Part shown: positions 8,801 through 19,112 of the stretch, in pieces | Layout: every line of letters starts with the position of its first letter | How positions within the stretch are numbered: the first letter of the stretch is position 1 | DNA from: Deltaproteobacteria bacterium | GTDB taxonomy: Bacteria; Desulfobacterota; GWC2-55-46 | DNA: 59,890 bases | Assembly (NCBI GenBank): GCA_015075075.1 | Contig: JABTVA010000017.1 | Location: forward strand, 1-59,890 | Direction of reading: 5' to 3' | Position numbers and translations under genes: made by a program | Notes under the pieces: model-generated | The model's database searches: none | Seen by the model: the letters and a program-made list of their open reading frames with translations, nothing else | What the model was told of the DNA's origin: nothing

Positions 8801-9000
8801 GGTATTTCATCGATAGCACAGTTCTCCTGGTCTTTGCTGTGGGGGTCTCCGCCTGCGGCAAAAAGGGCCCGCCATTGCCGCCGCTGGAGACCGCTTCAAT
8901 GGCAGGTGGGGAATTCTGGAAACTTTCTGTAGAAAGTTTTCCCCAAGCTCTCGCCAGCCTATCCGAGCAACAAATCCCGCATTCGGTCTATATCCTTTGA
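8794..9000 (+). CDS. lptM: LptM-like small lipoprotein (YifL type)
   Basis: A short signal peptide ends in V-S-A-C followed by G-K-K-G-P-P-L-P-P, the hallmark of LptM/YifL lipoproteins. LptM assists assembly of the LPS translocon LptDE. The TTG start overlaps the end of argH. As in E. coli, an lptM-like gene sits near dapF, here followed by lysA-dapF. Beyond about residue 32 the sequence looks unrelated and contains a hairpin (8920-8939), so the true C-terminus may be shorter or altered by inserted repeat DNA. Confidence 0.7.
   Translation: MVRYFIDSTVLLVFAVGVSACGKKGPPLPPLETASMAGGEFWKLSVESFPQALASLSEQQIPHSVYIL
8920..8939. repeat. Short inverted repeat AAACTTTCT/AGAAAGTTT (R5)
   Basis: Perfect 9-bp arms with a 2-base loop, followed by TTCCCC. 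A related hairpin occurs at 55189-55214 (GGGGAAACTTTC / GAAAGGTTTCCCC), suggesting a minor dispersed family. Confidence 0.5.
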
Positions 9001-9028
9001 ACCTGGGGAAATCTTTTGGTAGAAATAA

Positions 9029-9167
9029 GGCAGCCTCTAAAAATTGGAATTTTCACGCAATCAAGGAAGGCCAGGTATAAAAAAGCGGAGCATATGACAA
9101 TATGTGAGCATTTTTATACCCGGCCTGACACAGAGTCCGTGGAAAAGATCAATTTTTAGAGATTGCC
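9029..9167. repeat. R2 element, copy a (long palindromic form)
   Basis: Begins GGCAGCCTCTAAAAATTG and ends CAATTTTTAGAGATTGCC, so the termini are inverted repeats of about 18 bp. Inside is a second palindrome around a core containing GCGGAGCATATG. It is about 80% identical to the reverse complement of copy b at 44547-44687. It is flanked by ATAA on both sides, a possible 4-bp target duplication. AAATCTTTTGG also occurs on both flanks (about 9010 and 9170). Confidence 0.85.
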
Positions 9168-9189
9168 ATAAATCTTTTGGAGGGCATTG

Positions 9190-10470
9190 ATGCATTTCTT
9201 CGAATACAAGGGCAGGAACTTCTACGCCGAGGGCGTGCCTGTCGGGCGGATAATAAAGGAAGTAGGCACGCCGGTCTACATCTACAGCCAGAAGACCTTG
9301 AAGCGCCACTACAAGGCCTATGACGAGGCCTTCGGGAGTGTAGCGCACCTTATCTGCTACTCCATAAAGGCCAATTCCAATATCTCGGTCCTCCGGGCCT
9401 TTGCCGAGGAAGGGAGCGGATTCGACATAGTCTCCGGCGGAGAGCTCTTCAGTGTAAGCGAGGCGAACCACGTAAAATCGTCTTCTCCGGCGTGGGCAAG
9501 AGGGAGGACGAGATAGAGTACGCGCTTAAAAGCAGCATACTCATGTTCAACGTGGAGTCCTCCCAGGAGCTACGCGCCATAGACGCGATAGCCAGGCGCC
9601 TGAGAAAAAGGCCGGGATAGCATAAGGTAAACCAGACGTGGACACAAAGACCCACCATACATATCCACCGGGCTCAAGAAGAACAAGTTCAGTAGCATCG
9701 AGACGGGCGAGGCATTCAAAAGGAATACCCTATGAACGCCAAGAGGCGCCTTAGAACTGAACATCAGCATGGGTACCACAGGCTCGCAGATAACGAATCC
9801 AGCCGTTCGTAGACGCGCTCCGCAGGCAACAGACCTCCTTAAGAGGCTCGAGGCCGAGAGCGTGGATATAAAGTACCTGAATATAGGCGGCGGTCTCGGC
9901 ATCACCTATGACAAGGAAGAGCCGCCGCACCCGAGCAGATACGGCGAGGCCGTAATAAAGGGCACAAAGGGCCTCGGCGTCACGTTGATATTCGAGCCCG
10001 GAAGGTCGATGGTCGGTAACGCGGGTATACTCGCAACGACCGTCGTCTACACCAAGAAGAATGCCAAGAAGAACTTCGTGATAGTGGACGCGGCCATGAA
10101 CGACCTCGCAAGGCCCAGCCTCTACGGCTCTTATCACGCGATAAAGGCGGTCAAAAAGAACGGCAAGAGGGAGATGGTCGCAGACGTGGTCGGCCCGATA
10201 TACCCCGAATCAGGGCAATTTCCTCGCCAGGGAACAGAAATCCACCAGAGTGAACAGCGAAACGACCACCCAACCCTCATGAGCGCGGGCGCGTACGGCT
10301 TTTCCATGTCGAGCAACTACAACACCAGGCCCCGCGCCGCCGAAGTGATGGTAAAAGGCAGGGAGTTCTCGGTCATAAGGAAGAGGGAGGGCCTCGAAGA
10401 CCTCGTGAGGGGAGAGGAAGCGCGCCCCGCAAAGAAAAGGAAAAAGGCAGCCCGGAGAAAGCAAGGATGA
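9190..10470 (+). pseudogene. lysA: Diaminopimelate decarboxylase LysA, frameshifted
   Basis: PLP enzyme making lysine from meso-DAP. GGAGGG (9179-9184) sets the ATG at 9190. The PLP lysine motif C-Y-S-I-K-A-N-S-N is in the first frame. Later pieces ([25 protein letters not shown]) are scattered over other frames. L-N-I-G-G-G-L-G-I, F-E-P-G-R-S-M-V-G-N and S-A-G-A-Y-G-F-S-M-S-S-N-Y-N are in the last long frame. Breaks cluster near 9470-9780 and 10215-10260. All family motifs are present in order, so sequence errors are suspected. A lysine-rich C-terminal tail precedes a 4-bp overlap with dapF. Confidence 0.88.
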
Positions 10471-11288
10471 AGATAAAATTTTCCAAGATGCACGGCCTCG
10501 GGAACGACTTCATGGTCGTAGACGCCCGGTCAAGGGAGATACCGGGGATAGCGGGGAAGCTCAAGAAGCTCTCGGACCGGAGGTTCGGGGTCGGCTTCGA
10601 CCAGGCTCTTATATTGAAGGCCTCGAAAAAGGCGGACTTCAGGATGGACATCTACAACAGCGACGGCGGCAGGGTCGAGATGTGCGGCAACGGCATACGC
10701 TGCCTCGCCGAGTACATCTGGTCGAACGGGCTTTCGAGAAAGCGCCGGCTGGACATAGAAACGCTTGCGGGTATAATAAGACCCGAAAGGAAAGGGAAGC
10801 TCGTAAGGGTGGACATGGGCGAGCCGGTCCTGGAAGGGAGCCTCGTCCCGACGCTCGCGGAGGGCCGGATAATAGACAGGAGGCTTGCCGCGGGCGACAG
10901 GTCCTTCGAGATAACCTGCGTTTCGATGGGCAACCCGCACTGCGTGATATATGTGGACGATGTGGACGGGTTTCCGGTCGCGAAGTACGGCGCGCTCCTG
11001 GAGGTCAACAGGTTCTTCCCCAGGAAGACCAACGTGGAGTTCATCGAGGTCATGGGGAGGAAGAGGATAAAGATGAGGGTCTGGGAGCGGGGCGCCGGAG
11101 AGACGCTTGCCTGCGGAACAGGGGCGTCTGCGGCGGCGGTCGCGTCCATTCTGAAGGGCCTTACGGACAACAAGGTCGCGGTCCTTTTGAAGGGCGGCAG
11201 GCTCGATATCGAATGGTCGAAAAAGGACAACCACGTATACATGACCGGACCGGCTGAAGAGGTCTTCAGGGGAGAGATAGAGGTTTGA
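10467..11288 (+). CDS. dapF: Diaminopimelate epimerase DapF
   Basis: Interconverts LL- and meso-diaminopimelate for lysine and peptidoglycan. 273 aa, typical for the family. The two catalytic cysteines lie in M-C-G-N-G-I-R-C (about residue 72) and A-C-G-T-G-A-S-A (about 213). The N-terminus K-M-H-G-L-G-N-D-F is diagnostic. ATG overlaps the lysA stop (ATGA). It is intact although its neighbours are frameshifted. Confidence 0.96.
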   Translation: MKIKFSKMHGLGNDFMVVDARSREIPGIAGKLKKLSDRRFGVGFDQALILKASKKADFRMDIYNSDGGRVEMCGNGIRCLAEYIWSNGLSRKRRLDIETLAGIIRPERKGKLVRVDMGEPVLEGSLVPTLAEGRIIDRRLAAGDRSFEITCVSMGNPHCVIYVDDVDGFPVAKYGALLEVNRFFPRKTNVEFIEVMGRKRIKMRVWERGAGETLACGTGASAAAVASILKGLTDNKVAVLLKGGRLDIEWSKKDNHVYMTGPAEEVFRGEIEV

Positions 11289-11314
11289 GAGGGAAAACCG
11301 GCAAGGAGGAAGAA

Positions 11315-12192
11315 ATGTTCACAGGCTCGATAACCGCCCTGGTCACGCCATTCAGGGACGGGAGGGTCGACGAGGAGGCCCTGAGGAGGCTCGTCGAGTT
11401 CCAGATAGCGAACGGCTCGGACGGGCTCGTGCCGTGCGGCACTACCGGCGAGTCCGCGACCCTTTCCTACGAGGAGCATGACAGGGTAATAGAGCTCACG
11501 ATAGAGGCGGCAGCCGGCAGGGTCCCCGTGATAGCCGGGACAGGCTCCAACTCCACGGCAGAGACGATAGCCCTCACAAAGCACGCCGAGAGCGCGGGCG
11601 CAAAAGGCCGCCTCCTCAACGCGCCCTACTACAACAAGCCGACCCAGGGCCTTTACGAGCATTACAGGAAGGTGGCCGAGGAGGTCTCCATCCCCGTAAT
11701 ATTATACAACGTGCCCGGACGGACGAGCGTCAACATGCTCCCGGAGACGACCGCGAGGCTTTCGGAGCTTAAGAATATCGTCGGTATAAAAGAGGCGACC
11801 GGCGACCTCAAAGCAAGTGAGCGACACAATCAGTTCTCGAAGGAGGGCTTTTATCGTCCTCTCGAGCGACGGCTTACGACCTGCCGCTCCCTCGCGATAG
11901 CGGGCGCGTAATATCCGTCACCTCGAACGTAGTACAGCATGGTATCTGATATGATAAGGGCGTTCAGGCAGGGCGACCTTGCGCGGGCCAGGGACCTCCA
12001 TTACAGGCTCGAGCCCCTTAACAGGGCCATGTTCATCGAGACGAACCCTGTCCCGGTGAAGACGGCCCTTTCCATGATGGGCATGATAGGCCCGGAGATG
12101 AGGCTTCCGCTCGTGGGCATGAAGGATGAGAACAGGGAGAGGCTCGCCTCCGTCCTGGACGGCTTCGGGCTCCTGGCGAAAGGAGCCCGGAG

Positions 12193-12196
<4 letters not shown>
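11315..12196 (+). pseudogene. dapA: 4-hydroxy-tetrahydrodipicolinate synthase DapA, frameshifted
   Basis: Condenses pyruvate with aspartate semialdehyde. AAGGAGG precedes the [11 protein letters not shown] (pyruvate-binding), Y-N-V-P-G-R-T and the Schiff-base lysine in G-I-K-E-A-T-G-D are in the first frame. After about residue 165 the frame breaks (about 11815-11940). The C-terminal helices (M-V-S-D-M-I-R-A-F ... N-P-V-P-V-K) resume in another frame. The region between can be read as the expected V-L-S..D-D and V-I-S-V-T-S-N-V segments with small indels. Order and spacing are normal otherwise. Confidence 0.88.
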
Positions 12197-12999
<803 letters not shown>

Positions 13000-13097
13000 G
13001 CGGTTCTTTTGAGATAGGGTTTTCGAGAGCCCCCCGATAGTTTTTTAAACCGGACTTCCAGGCGGGTCCGGTCATCCGGCCCACCAAAGGAGAGAAG

Positions 13098-13867
13098 ATG
13101 AAAAGGATGAAGGTACTGGCACTCGTTTCAGCACTGGCAATAGCCGTCTCGTACGCCCCCGGGGCCTGGGCCTTTGAGTCGAAAGGAGGAAACTGCGCTG
13201 AGTGCCATACCCTCTCCAACGAGGATGCCTCGAAGCTCCTTAAGACCGACAAGTTCAAGGCCCAGGTCAAGGAGGTCCGCTTAAGCCCCGTGAAGGGACT
13301 CTGGGAGGTGGAGCTTGTCCAGGGCGAAAAGGTCATAATCGTCCACGTGGATTTCGCGAAAAAGACCCTCATAGAGGGGAAATTCACGGAGCTTTCCGAG
13401 CTCGGCGAGCCGAAGCCGCTCCGGAAGGTGGACGTAAAAGGTATTCCCCTGGAGAACGCCATAATATTAGGCGACCCCAAGGCCGAGAAGAAGGTCATCG
13501 TCTTTGACGACCCGGATTGCCCGTACTGCGCCAGGCTGCACGAGGAGCTCAAAAAGATAAACGCCGAGAGGAAGGACATCGCTTTCTATATAAAGATGTA
13601 CCCCCTCGCGATACATCCCAACGCCTACGAGAAGAGCAAGGCCATCGCCTGCAAGAAGTCGGTCAAGCTCCTCGAGGACGCCTTTGCCGGGAAGAAGCTC
13701 CCGAAGCCAGTTACAGCAGGGCCAGGAAGTATGGACAATAACATCCGGCTCGCCGAGGGCTCGGCATAAACGGCACCCCGGCCCTCGTCACGCCCGACGG
13801 CAGGCTCTTCCCGGGATACGCGCCCGCGGATGTGCTCCTCGGGGTCATAGACAACCGGAAGGACTGA
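13098..13867 (+). CDS. DsbC-like thiol-disulfide protein with N-terminal heme c motif (3' frameshift)
   Basis: Signal peptide ending A-W-A. Then N-C-A-E-C-H (about residues 35-40), a CxxCH heme c site. Next comes a DsbC-type N-terminal dimerisation domain (K-E-V-R-L-S-P-V-K-G-L-W-E-V-E-L). The thioredoxin fold follows with active site C-P-Y-C (about residue 142) after D-D-P-D. The end (G-I-N-G-T-P-A-L-V-T-P-D-G, the cis-Pro loop) is in a different frame and stops at 13865-13867; the break is near 13715-13765. Periplasmic by prediction. DsbC family members isomerise disulfides; here a redox link to cytochrome maturation or electron transfer is plausible. AAAGGAG ribosome site. Confidence 0.78.
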
Positions 13868-14014
13868 AATCCCGGAAATTAGGGCTCAAGCCGGGCCTTC
13901 TTCAGGCCGAAGAGAGGAATAATTCGTTTCGCCAGATTTACCTTGACTTTTGTCGGTATAAGACGATAAGAAACAGGCAGGTCCGGTGCGTATCGCGCAC
14001 GGGGGCGGAGCGAA

Positions 14015-14089
<75 letters not shown>

Positions 14090-14104
14090 GATTTCAAAAA
14101 ATAA

Positions 14105-14133
14105 ATGTTAAGGTAAAAGGCCTGTTTTGTCAA
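14105..14133 (-). promoter_or_regulatory. Promoter of tRNA-Thr
   Basis: On the minus strand TTGACA (14128-14133), a 17-base spacer and TAACAT (14105-14110). The predicted start is about 9 bases before the mature tRNA 5' end. Confidence 0.75.
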
Positions 14134-14198
14134 GTTTTCGAGCAAAGGCCCTGGCCGCGGCTATTTCCGGTCCTGAAAGGCGTATGGGCGCAGACACT

Positions 14199-15622
14199 AT
14201 GACAGTAGGAGGACGAACAGCAACAAGGTCCTCATCATCGACGACAACCTTACCAATAAGGCCGCAATCAAAGACGTCCTCGCGGAGAACAGTTTCGAGA
14301 CCAGGAGCCGCCGCCGACGGCAAGGGAGGGGCTCGGTACTCCATGAATGGTCCCGAACGTCGCCACTCCTCGACCTGGTCATACCCGGCATGGACGGCGC
14401 GAGCGTCTGCCACGGTCAGGCATGGTATCTCCCCAGGCCCTCCATAATAATAACTTCCGTTAAGGACGACAAGGAATCCATCGTAAACGCTTACGAGCGG
14501 GGCCGACGACTTCATAGTGAAGCCCCTGAACGGGGCCGAGCTCGTGGCCAGGGTAAAGGCCCAGAATAGGATATGCGAGTTCTACCGGGAGCTCGAGGAG
14601 GACAAGAAGAACCTCGAGACCCTGCTTGGCATCACGACCGCGATGGCGGCCACCTCGACCTCGGAGATACACTGAGCACGATAGTCGACAAAGGTTGCCG
14701 CGACGACCAACGCCGTCAGGTGCTCCATAGTACTGATATCGACGCACGAGAACGAGGGCTACGTGCTCGCCTCCAAAGGGGCCCGCAGGTAAAGGAACTC
14801 GAGATACGACCTATCCAAGTATCCCGAGATAAAGCAGGTCATGTCGAACAGAATGCCGCTCGCCCTCGAGGACGTGCTCAAGAACCCCATAATGTCACAG
14901 GTCCGCGACAATATAAAGGACCTCGTTGGCATGAGCATCCTCATCCTCCCCATAGTATTCAACGACGAGGTACTCGGCACCCTGTTCCTCAGGACCCAGG
15001 AAGAAAAGAACGGGTTCACAAAGGAGATAGACTTCTGCAGGATGGTGGCCAACGCCTCCTTCCGCGCTCAGGAACGCGCGCCTTTTCGAAGGTGGTGAGG
15101 AAAGGGACATTCCTGAGGAGATGGCCGTAAAGGGGCCAGCTCACGAACCTCTACAACCACAACTTCTCTATTCGAGGCTCGAAGAGGGTTCGAGAGAGGG
15201 CATTGAGGTATGAAACGCCGCTTTCCCTCGCATAATGATAGACATGAACAATTTCAAGAACATAAACGACACCTACGGCCACAGGGTGGGCGACATGGTC
15301 CTGAAGGAAATATCCACCCTCATCAAAAAGGGCGTGAGAAAGACGGACATCGTCGCACGCTACGGAGGGGAGGAGTTCTCGGTCATACTCCCGCACACGC
15401 TTTTGAAGGGCGCGATCGACGAGGCCGAGAGGCTCCGCGAGATGATAGAGGCGCACGCGTACGCCGGCCTCGTGAACAGAGATAACCGTAAGCATCGGGT
15501 GGCCTCCCTGTCAAGAAGGGCCATGAACTCCGGCGACCTCGTGAACCACACCCTTGGACGACGCGCTCTACAAAGGCAAATGGAGCGGAAAGAACTGCGT
15601 GAAGAAGGTGGCTGAGGTGTAA
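14199..15622 (+). pseudogene. Response regulator-GAF-GGDEF diguanylate cyclase, frameshifted
   Basis: Reading across frames gives a REC domain (V-L-I-I-D-D-N, phospho-Asp region D-L-V-I-P-G-M-D-G, then G-A-D-D-F-I-V-K-P). A GAF-like middle follows (S-I-L-I-L-P-I-V-F-N-D-E-V-L-G-T-L-F). The GGDEF domain has active site R-Y-G-G-E-E-F, the catalytically competent GGEEF form. It would make c-di-GMP under phosphorelay control. At least six breaks between 14200 and 15560; no single long frame. The start is uncertain (ATG 14199 or nearby). Whether this is sequence error or real decay cannot be decided here, but motifs are well conserved. Confidence 0.75.
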
Positions 15623-15623
15623 A

Positions 15624-15663
15624 GGCAATCTCCAAAAATGGTCTTAAATTTTTGGAGATTGCC
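15624..15663. repeat. R2 mini-form, copy c
   Basis: GGCAATCTCCAAAAATG ... ATTTTTGGAGATTGCC: only the terminal inverted repeats of R2, folding into one hairpin directly after the GGDEF gene stop. Could terminate transcription. Confidence 0.75.
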
Positions 15664-15734
15664 ATAAATTTGTATTCGGGAAGGAAAAGGCGGGCTTTAG
15701 GCCCCTTAACCTCATCATGAACTCTCTTCTGCTT

Positions 15735-15884
15735 GCAGGCTGCTGAAAAAGTCCATCTGCGTAGAAGGCTACGTCGCTTGACCTCCATACTGAAAAATAC
15801 GCTCATTCACAATTTTCACCTCCCCGCATATCAGACTTTTTAGGCATCTTAATACCAAGGTTTTGAGTTTTCAGCAAGCTGTTA
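15735..15884. repeat. R1 element, copy 2 (variant interior)
   Basis: Starts GCAGGCTGCTGAAAAAGTCC and ends TTTTCAGCAAGCTGTTA as in other R1 copies. The middle is different (no GTACGCC hairpin). About 150 bp, no ORF. Confidence 0.75.
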
Positions 15885-15885
15885 A

Positions 15886-16050
15886 AGGTCTTTTGCGCGC
15901 TGCCGCGCGCGGCATAAGGCTCGCTCCCTTTCCGCCTCATCCTCCGGGCTCGGCCCTTATGTCGCTCGGCCCCTTGGGCCGAGCTCCTGCTTCCCCGCCT
16001 CGCCCGCCCTTCCCCCATCCCTATGTTCGCTCCGCCCTATGCCCTGGGTT
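15886..16050. repeat. R3 element, copy a (half unit)
   Basis: GC-rich stretch with CGCGCTGCCGCGCG, GGCATAAGGCTCGCTCC, CATCCTCCGGGCTCGGCCC and TCCCCCATCCCTATGTTCGC. It matches the reverse complement of the right half of the 34220-34571 element almost base for base. It follows directly on R1 copy 2. Confidence 0.8.
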
Positions 16051-16347
16051 GTCTTAAATGCAAAAACAAAGCACTGTAGATCCTTTTTGTCTTTAATAAA
16101 CCCTGGAGGGTAAGGCGAGCGCAGTATAAGAGAGGAAGAATGTGAACAGGCCGGGAAAGTTAGAACGAGGCCCTTCCCGTTCGTTTCACTCAGGGCTTCG
16201 GCTCACTCGCTCAGGGTAGATTCCGCGATTTTAGGAGCCGTGCACGTGGTGGGGGAGGCAGCAAGCAAGCGAGCGAGCATTACCCTCAAACAAGCGCGAA
16301 AGCGCGTAGAAGGCCATTTTGAAAAGAGCGGGCGTGTTCTATGCTGC
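16051..16347. other. Intergenic DNA downstream of thiC, no gene recognised
   Basis: About 300 bases between R3 copy a and the 3' end of thiC. It contains repetitive-looking motifs (CACTCAGGGCTTCGGCTCACTCGC, read in parts) but no convincing ORF, RNA or terminator. A long plus-strand frame here is the antisense of thiC. Confidence 0.4.
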
Positions 16348-17616
16348 CTACTTCTGTATCTTTATCGCGCAGAGGCTCCCGCACATGGTGCAGACGCTCT
16401 CGTCCTCGGGCGGGCTCGTCTCCCGTATGGTCCGGGCCCTCTTAGGGTCTATCGAGAGCCTTATCTGCTCTTCCCAGTCGAGTGCCTTCCTGGCCCTGGC
16501 GAGCCTTATGTCGGCCTCCATCGCGCCCTTTGCCTTCTTCGATATGTCCCCCGCGTGCGCGGCTATGCGCGAGGCCATGACCCCTTCGCGGACGTCGTCG
16601 ACCGTCGGCAGCCTCAGGTGCTCGCTCGGGGTAACATAACAGAGGAAGTCGGCCCCGGCCGCGGCGGCTATGGCGCCGCCGATAGCGGAGGTTATGTGGT
16701 CGTATCCCGGCGCTATGTCGGTTACGAGCGGGCCCAGCACGTAGAACGGAGCGCCGTTGCAGAGCCGCTTCTGTATGGTTATGTTCGCCTCTATCTGGTC
16801 GAGCGGCACGTGCCCAGGGCCCTCAATCATGACCTGCACGCCTTCGTCAAAGGCCTTTTTGGCAAGCTCGCCGAGTGTTATGAGCTCATGCACCTGGCCC
16901 CTGTCCGTAGCGTCGGCAAGGCAGCCGGGCCTCAAGCCGTCGCCGAGGCTCAAGACCATGTCGTATTTTTTTGCGATCTTCAAGAGCCTGTCGTAGCCGT
17001 CGTAGAGCGGGTTCTCTTTCTTGTTGAACTTCATCCACTCGGCCGTGAGGGCGCCTCCTCTGCTCACTATCCCCATTATGCGCCCTTCCTTCCTTACCCT
17101 CTCAACCGAGCCGCGCGTAACGCCGCAGTGGACGGTCACGAAGTCCACCCCGTCCTCGGCGTGCGCCTCTATCGAGTCGAACATCTCATCCGGCTCGAGC
17201 TCTACGAAAGACTTCCCCTTTTTCCGGGCGTCGTAGGCGGCCTGGTAGATGGGCACGGTGCCTATAGGCGCCGTCGATTCGGCCATCACTGCCTTTCTTA
17301 TGGCGGAGACGTCCCCGCCGGTCGAGAGGTCCATCACGGCATCGGCCCCGGCCTCGATAGCGGCCCTGAGCTTGGCAAGCTCCTCCTCTATATCGGCCCT
17401 GTCCTGCGAAGAGCCTATGTTGGCGTTGACCTTGGTCTTCAAACCCCGTCCGACTGCAAGGCCCTGTATGGAGCGGTGCAGCCTGTTTTTCGTGATTACT
17501 ATGGTCCCGTCCTCAATGCCTTTTCTTATGAAGTCCGGGTCTACGCCTTCGGAGGATGCCGCGCTACGCATCTCTTCGGTTACAACGCCCTTGCGGGCGG
17601 CCTCAAGCTGTGTCAT
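16348..17616 (-). CDS. thiC: Phosphomethylpyrimidine synthase ThiC
   Basis: Radical SAM rearrangement of AIR to HMP-phosphate, the pyrimidine half of thiamine. 422 aa, the short bacterial form. The family blocks M-D-L-S-T-G-G-D, G-T-V-P-I-Y-Q-A, T-V-H-C-G-V-T, S-R-G-G and E-G-P-G-H-V-P are in order. The 4Fe-4S motif is at the C-terminus, C-T-M-C-G-S-L-C (spacing C-x2-C-x3-C). Last gene of the thiamine operon, separated from thiE by the R2 mini-hairpin. Expected control by the TPP riboswitch at the operon head. Confidence 0.96.
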   Translation of the reverse strand: MTQLEAARKGVVTEEMRSAASSEGVDPDFIRKGIEDGTIVITKNRLHRSIQGLAVGRGLKTKVNANIGSSQDRADIEEELAKLRAAIEAGADAVMDLSTGGDVSAIRKAVMAESTAPIGTVPIYQAAYDARKKGKSFVELEPDEMFDSIEAHAEDGVDFVTVHCGVTRGSVERVRKEGRIMGIVSRGGALTAEWMKFNKKENPLYDGYDRLLKIAKKYDMVLSLGDGLRPGCLADATDRGQVHELITLGELAKKAFDEGVQVMIEGPGHVPLDQIEANITIQKRLCNGAPFYVLGPLVTDIAPGYDHITSAIGGAIAAAAGADFLCYVTPSEHLRLPTVDDVREGVMASRIAAHAGDISKKAKGAMEADIRLARARKALDWEEQIRLSIDPKRARTIRETSPPEDESVCTMCGSLCAIKIQK

Positions 17617-17631
17617 TTCCGCTCCTTTTTA

Positions 17632-17659
17632 GGCAACCTCTAATTTTTAGGAGGTTGCC
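17632..17659. repeat. R2 mini-form, copy d, between thiE and thiC
   Basis: GGCAACCTC and GAGGTTGCC arms with a 10-base A/T-rich loop. Only the R2 termini remain. In the thi transcript this is a strong hairpin that could adjust thiC expression or mRNA stability. Confidence 0.75.
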
Positions 17660-17660
17660 T

Positions 17661-18302
17661 TTATTCTGTCTGTCTGCAGGCAAGGGCTTTGTCTATAAGC
17701 TCCCGTGCAGCCAGCTCCGTATCAGGGCTGCCCATTATGGCCGATATGACGGCGATGCGCGCGCCCGTTTTAACGGCCTCGCCCAGGTTCCCTTTTTGTA
17801 TGCCGCCGAGCGCGTATACGGGTATGGAGAGCGCGGCGGCCGCTTCTTTCAGAACCCCGGTCCCGAGGGGCTTCCCGTACTCCGCCTTCGAGGGGGTGTG
17901 AAAGACCGGCCCGAAGGTCACGAAATCAGCGCCCCTGGCCTCTGCCTCCCTCGCCTCTTCAAGGGAGTGGGTGGAAACGCCTATGAGTTTGCCAGGTCCG
18001 AGGAGCTCCCTTGCCCGTGAGGCCGCGTAGCTCTTTGAAGTAAGATGCACCCCGTCGGCGCCTGAGAGCGCGGCTATGTCCGCACGGTCGTTGATGAGAA
18101 GCTTGGCATTGTATTCCGAAGCCAGTCCCCGGACCTCCCTTGCAAGGCGAAGGAGCTCCATGGCCGGAAGGTCTTTTTCCCTGAGCTGCAGAAGCCGTAT
18201 CCCGCCCGAGAGCGCCGCCTTCAAGGCGCCGAGGAAAGCGCCCGTCAAGACGGCCTTCCTGTCCGTTATCAAATAGACTGAGGCAAGCTCGTTCATTCCC
18301 AT
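17661..18302 (-). CDS. thiE: Thiamine phosphate synthase ThiE
   Basis: Joins HMP-PP and thiazole phosphate to form thiamine phosphate. 213 aa TIM barrel. Visible are Y-L-I-T-D-R, Q-L-R-E-K-D (pyrophosphate-binding), L-I-N-D-R-A-D-I-A, G-V-S-T-H-S and F-G-P-V-F-H-T-P-S-K, the usual series. Downstream of lgt by 15 bases in the operon. Confidence 0.95.
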   Translation of the reverse strand: MGMNELASVYLITDRKAVLTGAFLGALKAALSGGIRLLQLREKDLPAMELLRLAREVRGLASEYNAKLLINDRADIAALSGADGVHLTSKSYAASRARELLGPGKLIGVSTHSLEEAREAEARGADFVTFGPVFHTPSKAEYGKPLGTGVLKEAAAALSIPVYALGGIQKGNLGEAVKTGARIAVISAIMGSPDTELAARELIDKALACRQTE

Positions 18303-18317
18303 GCAAGACAGGCTCTT

Positions 18318-19103
18318 TTACTTTCTCTTTCTGTCCTGGGCCTCCCAGAGCCTCTTGTAGAATATTATGATTATCCCGGCCAGGGCCGCGGTCACGCTTA
18401 CGGCCTGGGCCGCGCGGAGCGAGTCCAGCATCAGGCTGTCGGCCCTGAAGTGCTCGACGAAAAACCTCCCCATCGAATAAAGGACGATATAGGATGCGAA
18501 TATGAAGCCGTCCTTATGCCCCTTCTTCCGGAGATAGAGCCACAGGAACGAGAATATCCCCAGGTTTATGAATAGCTCATAGAGCATGACCGGGTGGAGC
18601 GGAATGCCCGGGAACTCCGAGCCCGCGGGAGATCCCGGCGGGAAGACCAGCCCCCAGGGGAGGTCCGTGGGCCTGCCATGAGCGTCCCCGTTCATGAAGT
18701 TGCCGAACCTGCCGAAGGCCTGCCCGAGTATTATGGCCGGGGCGACCGCGTCTGCCATGCGCCAGAAAGGGACGCTCTTTTTCCTGAGATAAAGCCATGC
18801 CGCGCCAAGGCCGCCAAGCAAGCCCCCGTGTATCGCGAGCCCGCCGTGCCATACGGCTGGTATCTCCAGGGGGTTTCCGCCGTAGTAGCCCCAGTTGAAT
18901 GCGACATAATAGAGCCGCGCCCCGAAGATCCCGCCAGCGACGGTCCAGATTATGAAGTTCATGATGTCGTCGCGACTTAAGCCCAGGCCCTTTCGTTCCG
19001 CCTCCTTTATTATGAGGCGGCTCCCGACCAGAATCGCGATGACGTACATGAGCCCGTAGAACCGTATCTCCACGGGGCCGAACTCAAAGAGTACCGGATG
19101 CAT
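18318..19103 (-). CDS. lgt: Prolipoprotein diacylglyceryl transferase Lgt
   Basis: Adds diacylglycerol to the lipobox cysteine of prelipoproteins in the inner membrane. 261 aa, about seven membrane segments. The Lgt signature G-R-F-G-N-F-M-N-G-D lies near residue 135, preceded by H-G-G-L-A-I-H-G-G and followed by H-P-V-M-L-Y-E. It is embedded between thiG and thiE with short spacers, so it is probably co-transcribed with thiamine genes and exposed to riboswitch control, unless it has its own promoter. Confidence 0.95.
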   Translation of the reverse strand: MHPVLFEFGPVEIRFYGLMYVIAILVGSRLIIKEAERKGLGLSRDDIMNFIIWTVAGGIFGARLYYVAFNWGYYGGNPLEIPAVWHGGLAIHGGLLGGLGAAWLYLRKKSVPFWRMADAVAPAIILGQAFGRFGNFMNGDAHGRPTDLPWGLVFPPGSPAGSEFPGIPLHPVMLYELFINLGIFSFLWLYLRKKGHKDGFIFASYIVLYSMGRFFVEHFRADSLMLDSLRAAQAVSVTAALAGIIIIFYKRLWEAQDRKRK

Positions 19104-19112
19104 TTGTTCCGC

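Noticed and set aside
16240..17643. A 467-codon plus-strand open frame across thiC
   Set aside because: It is antisense to thiC, whose protein is unmistakable; the shadow frame has no domain, only Arg/Gly/Tyr-rich composition caused by the GC-rich opposite strand.
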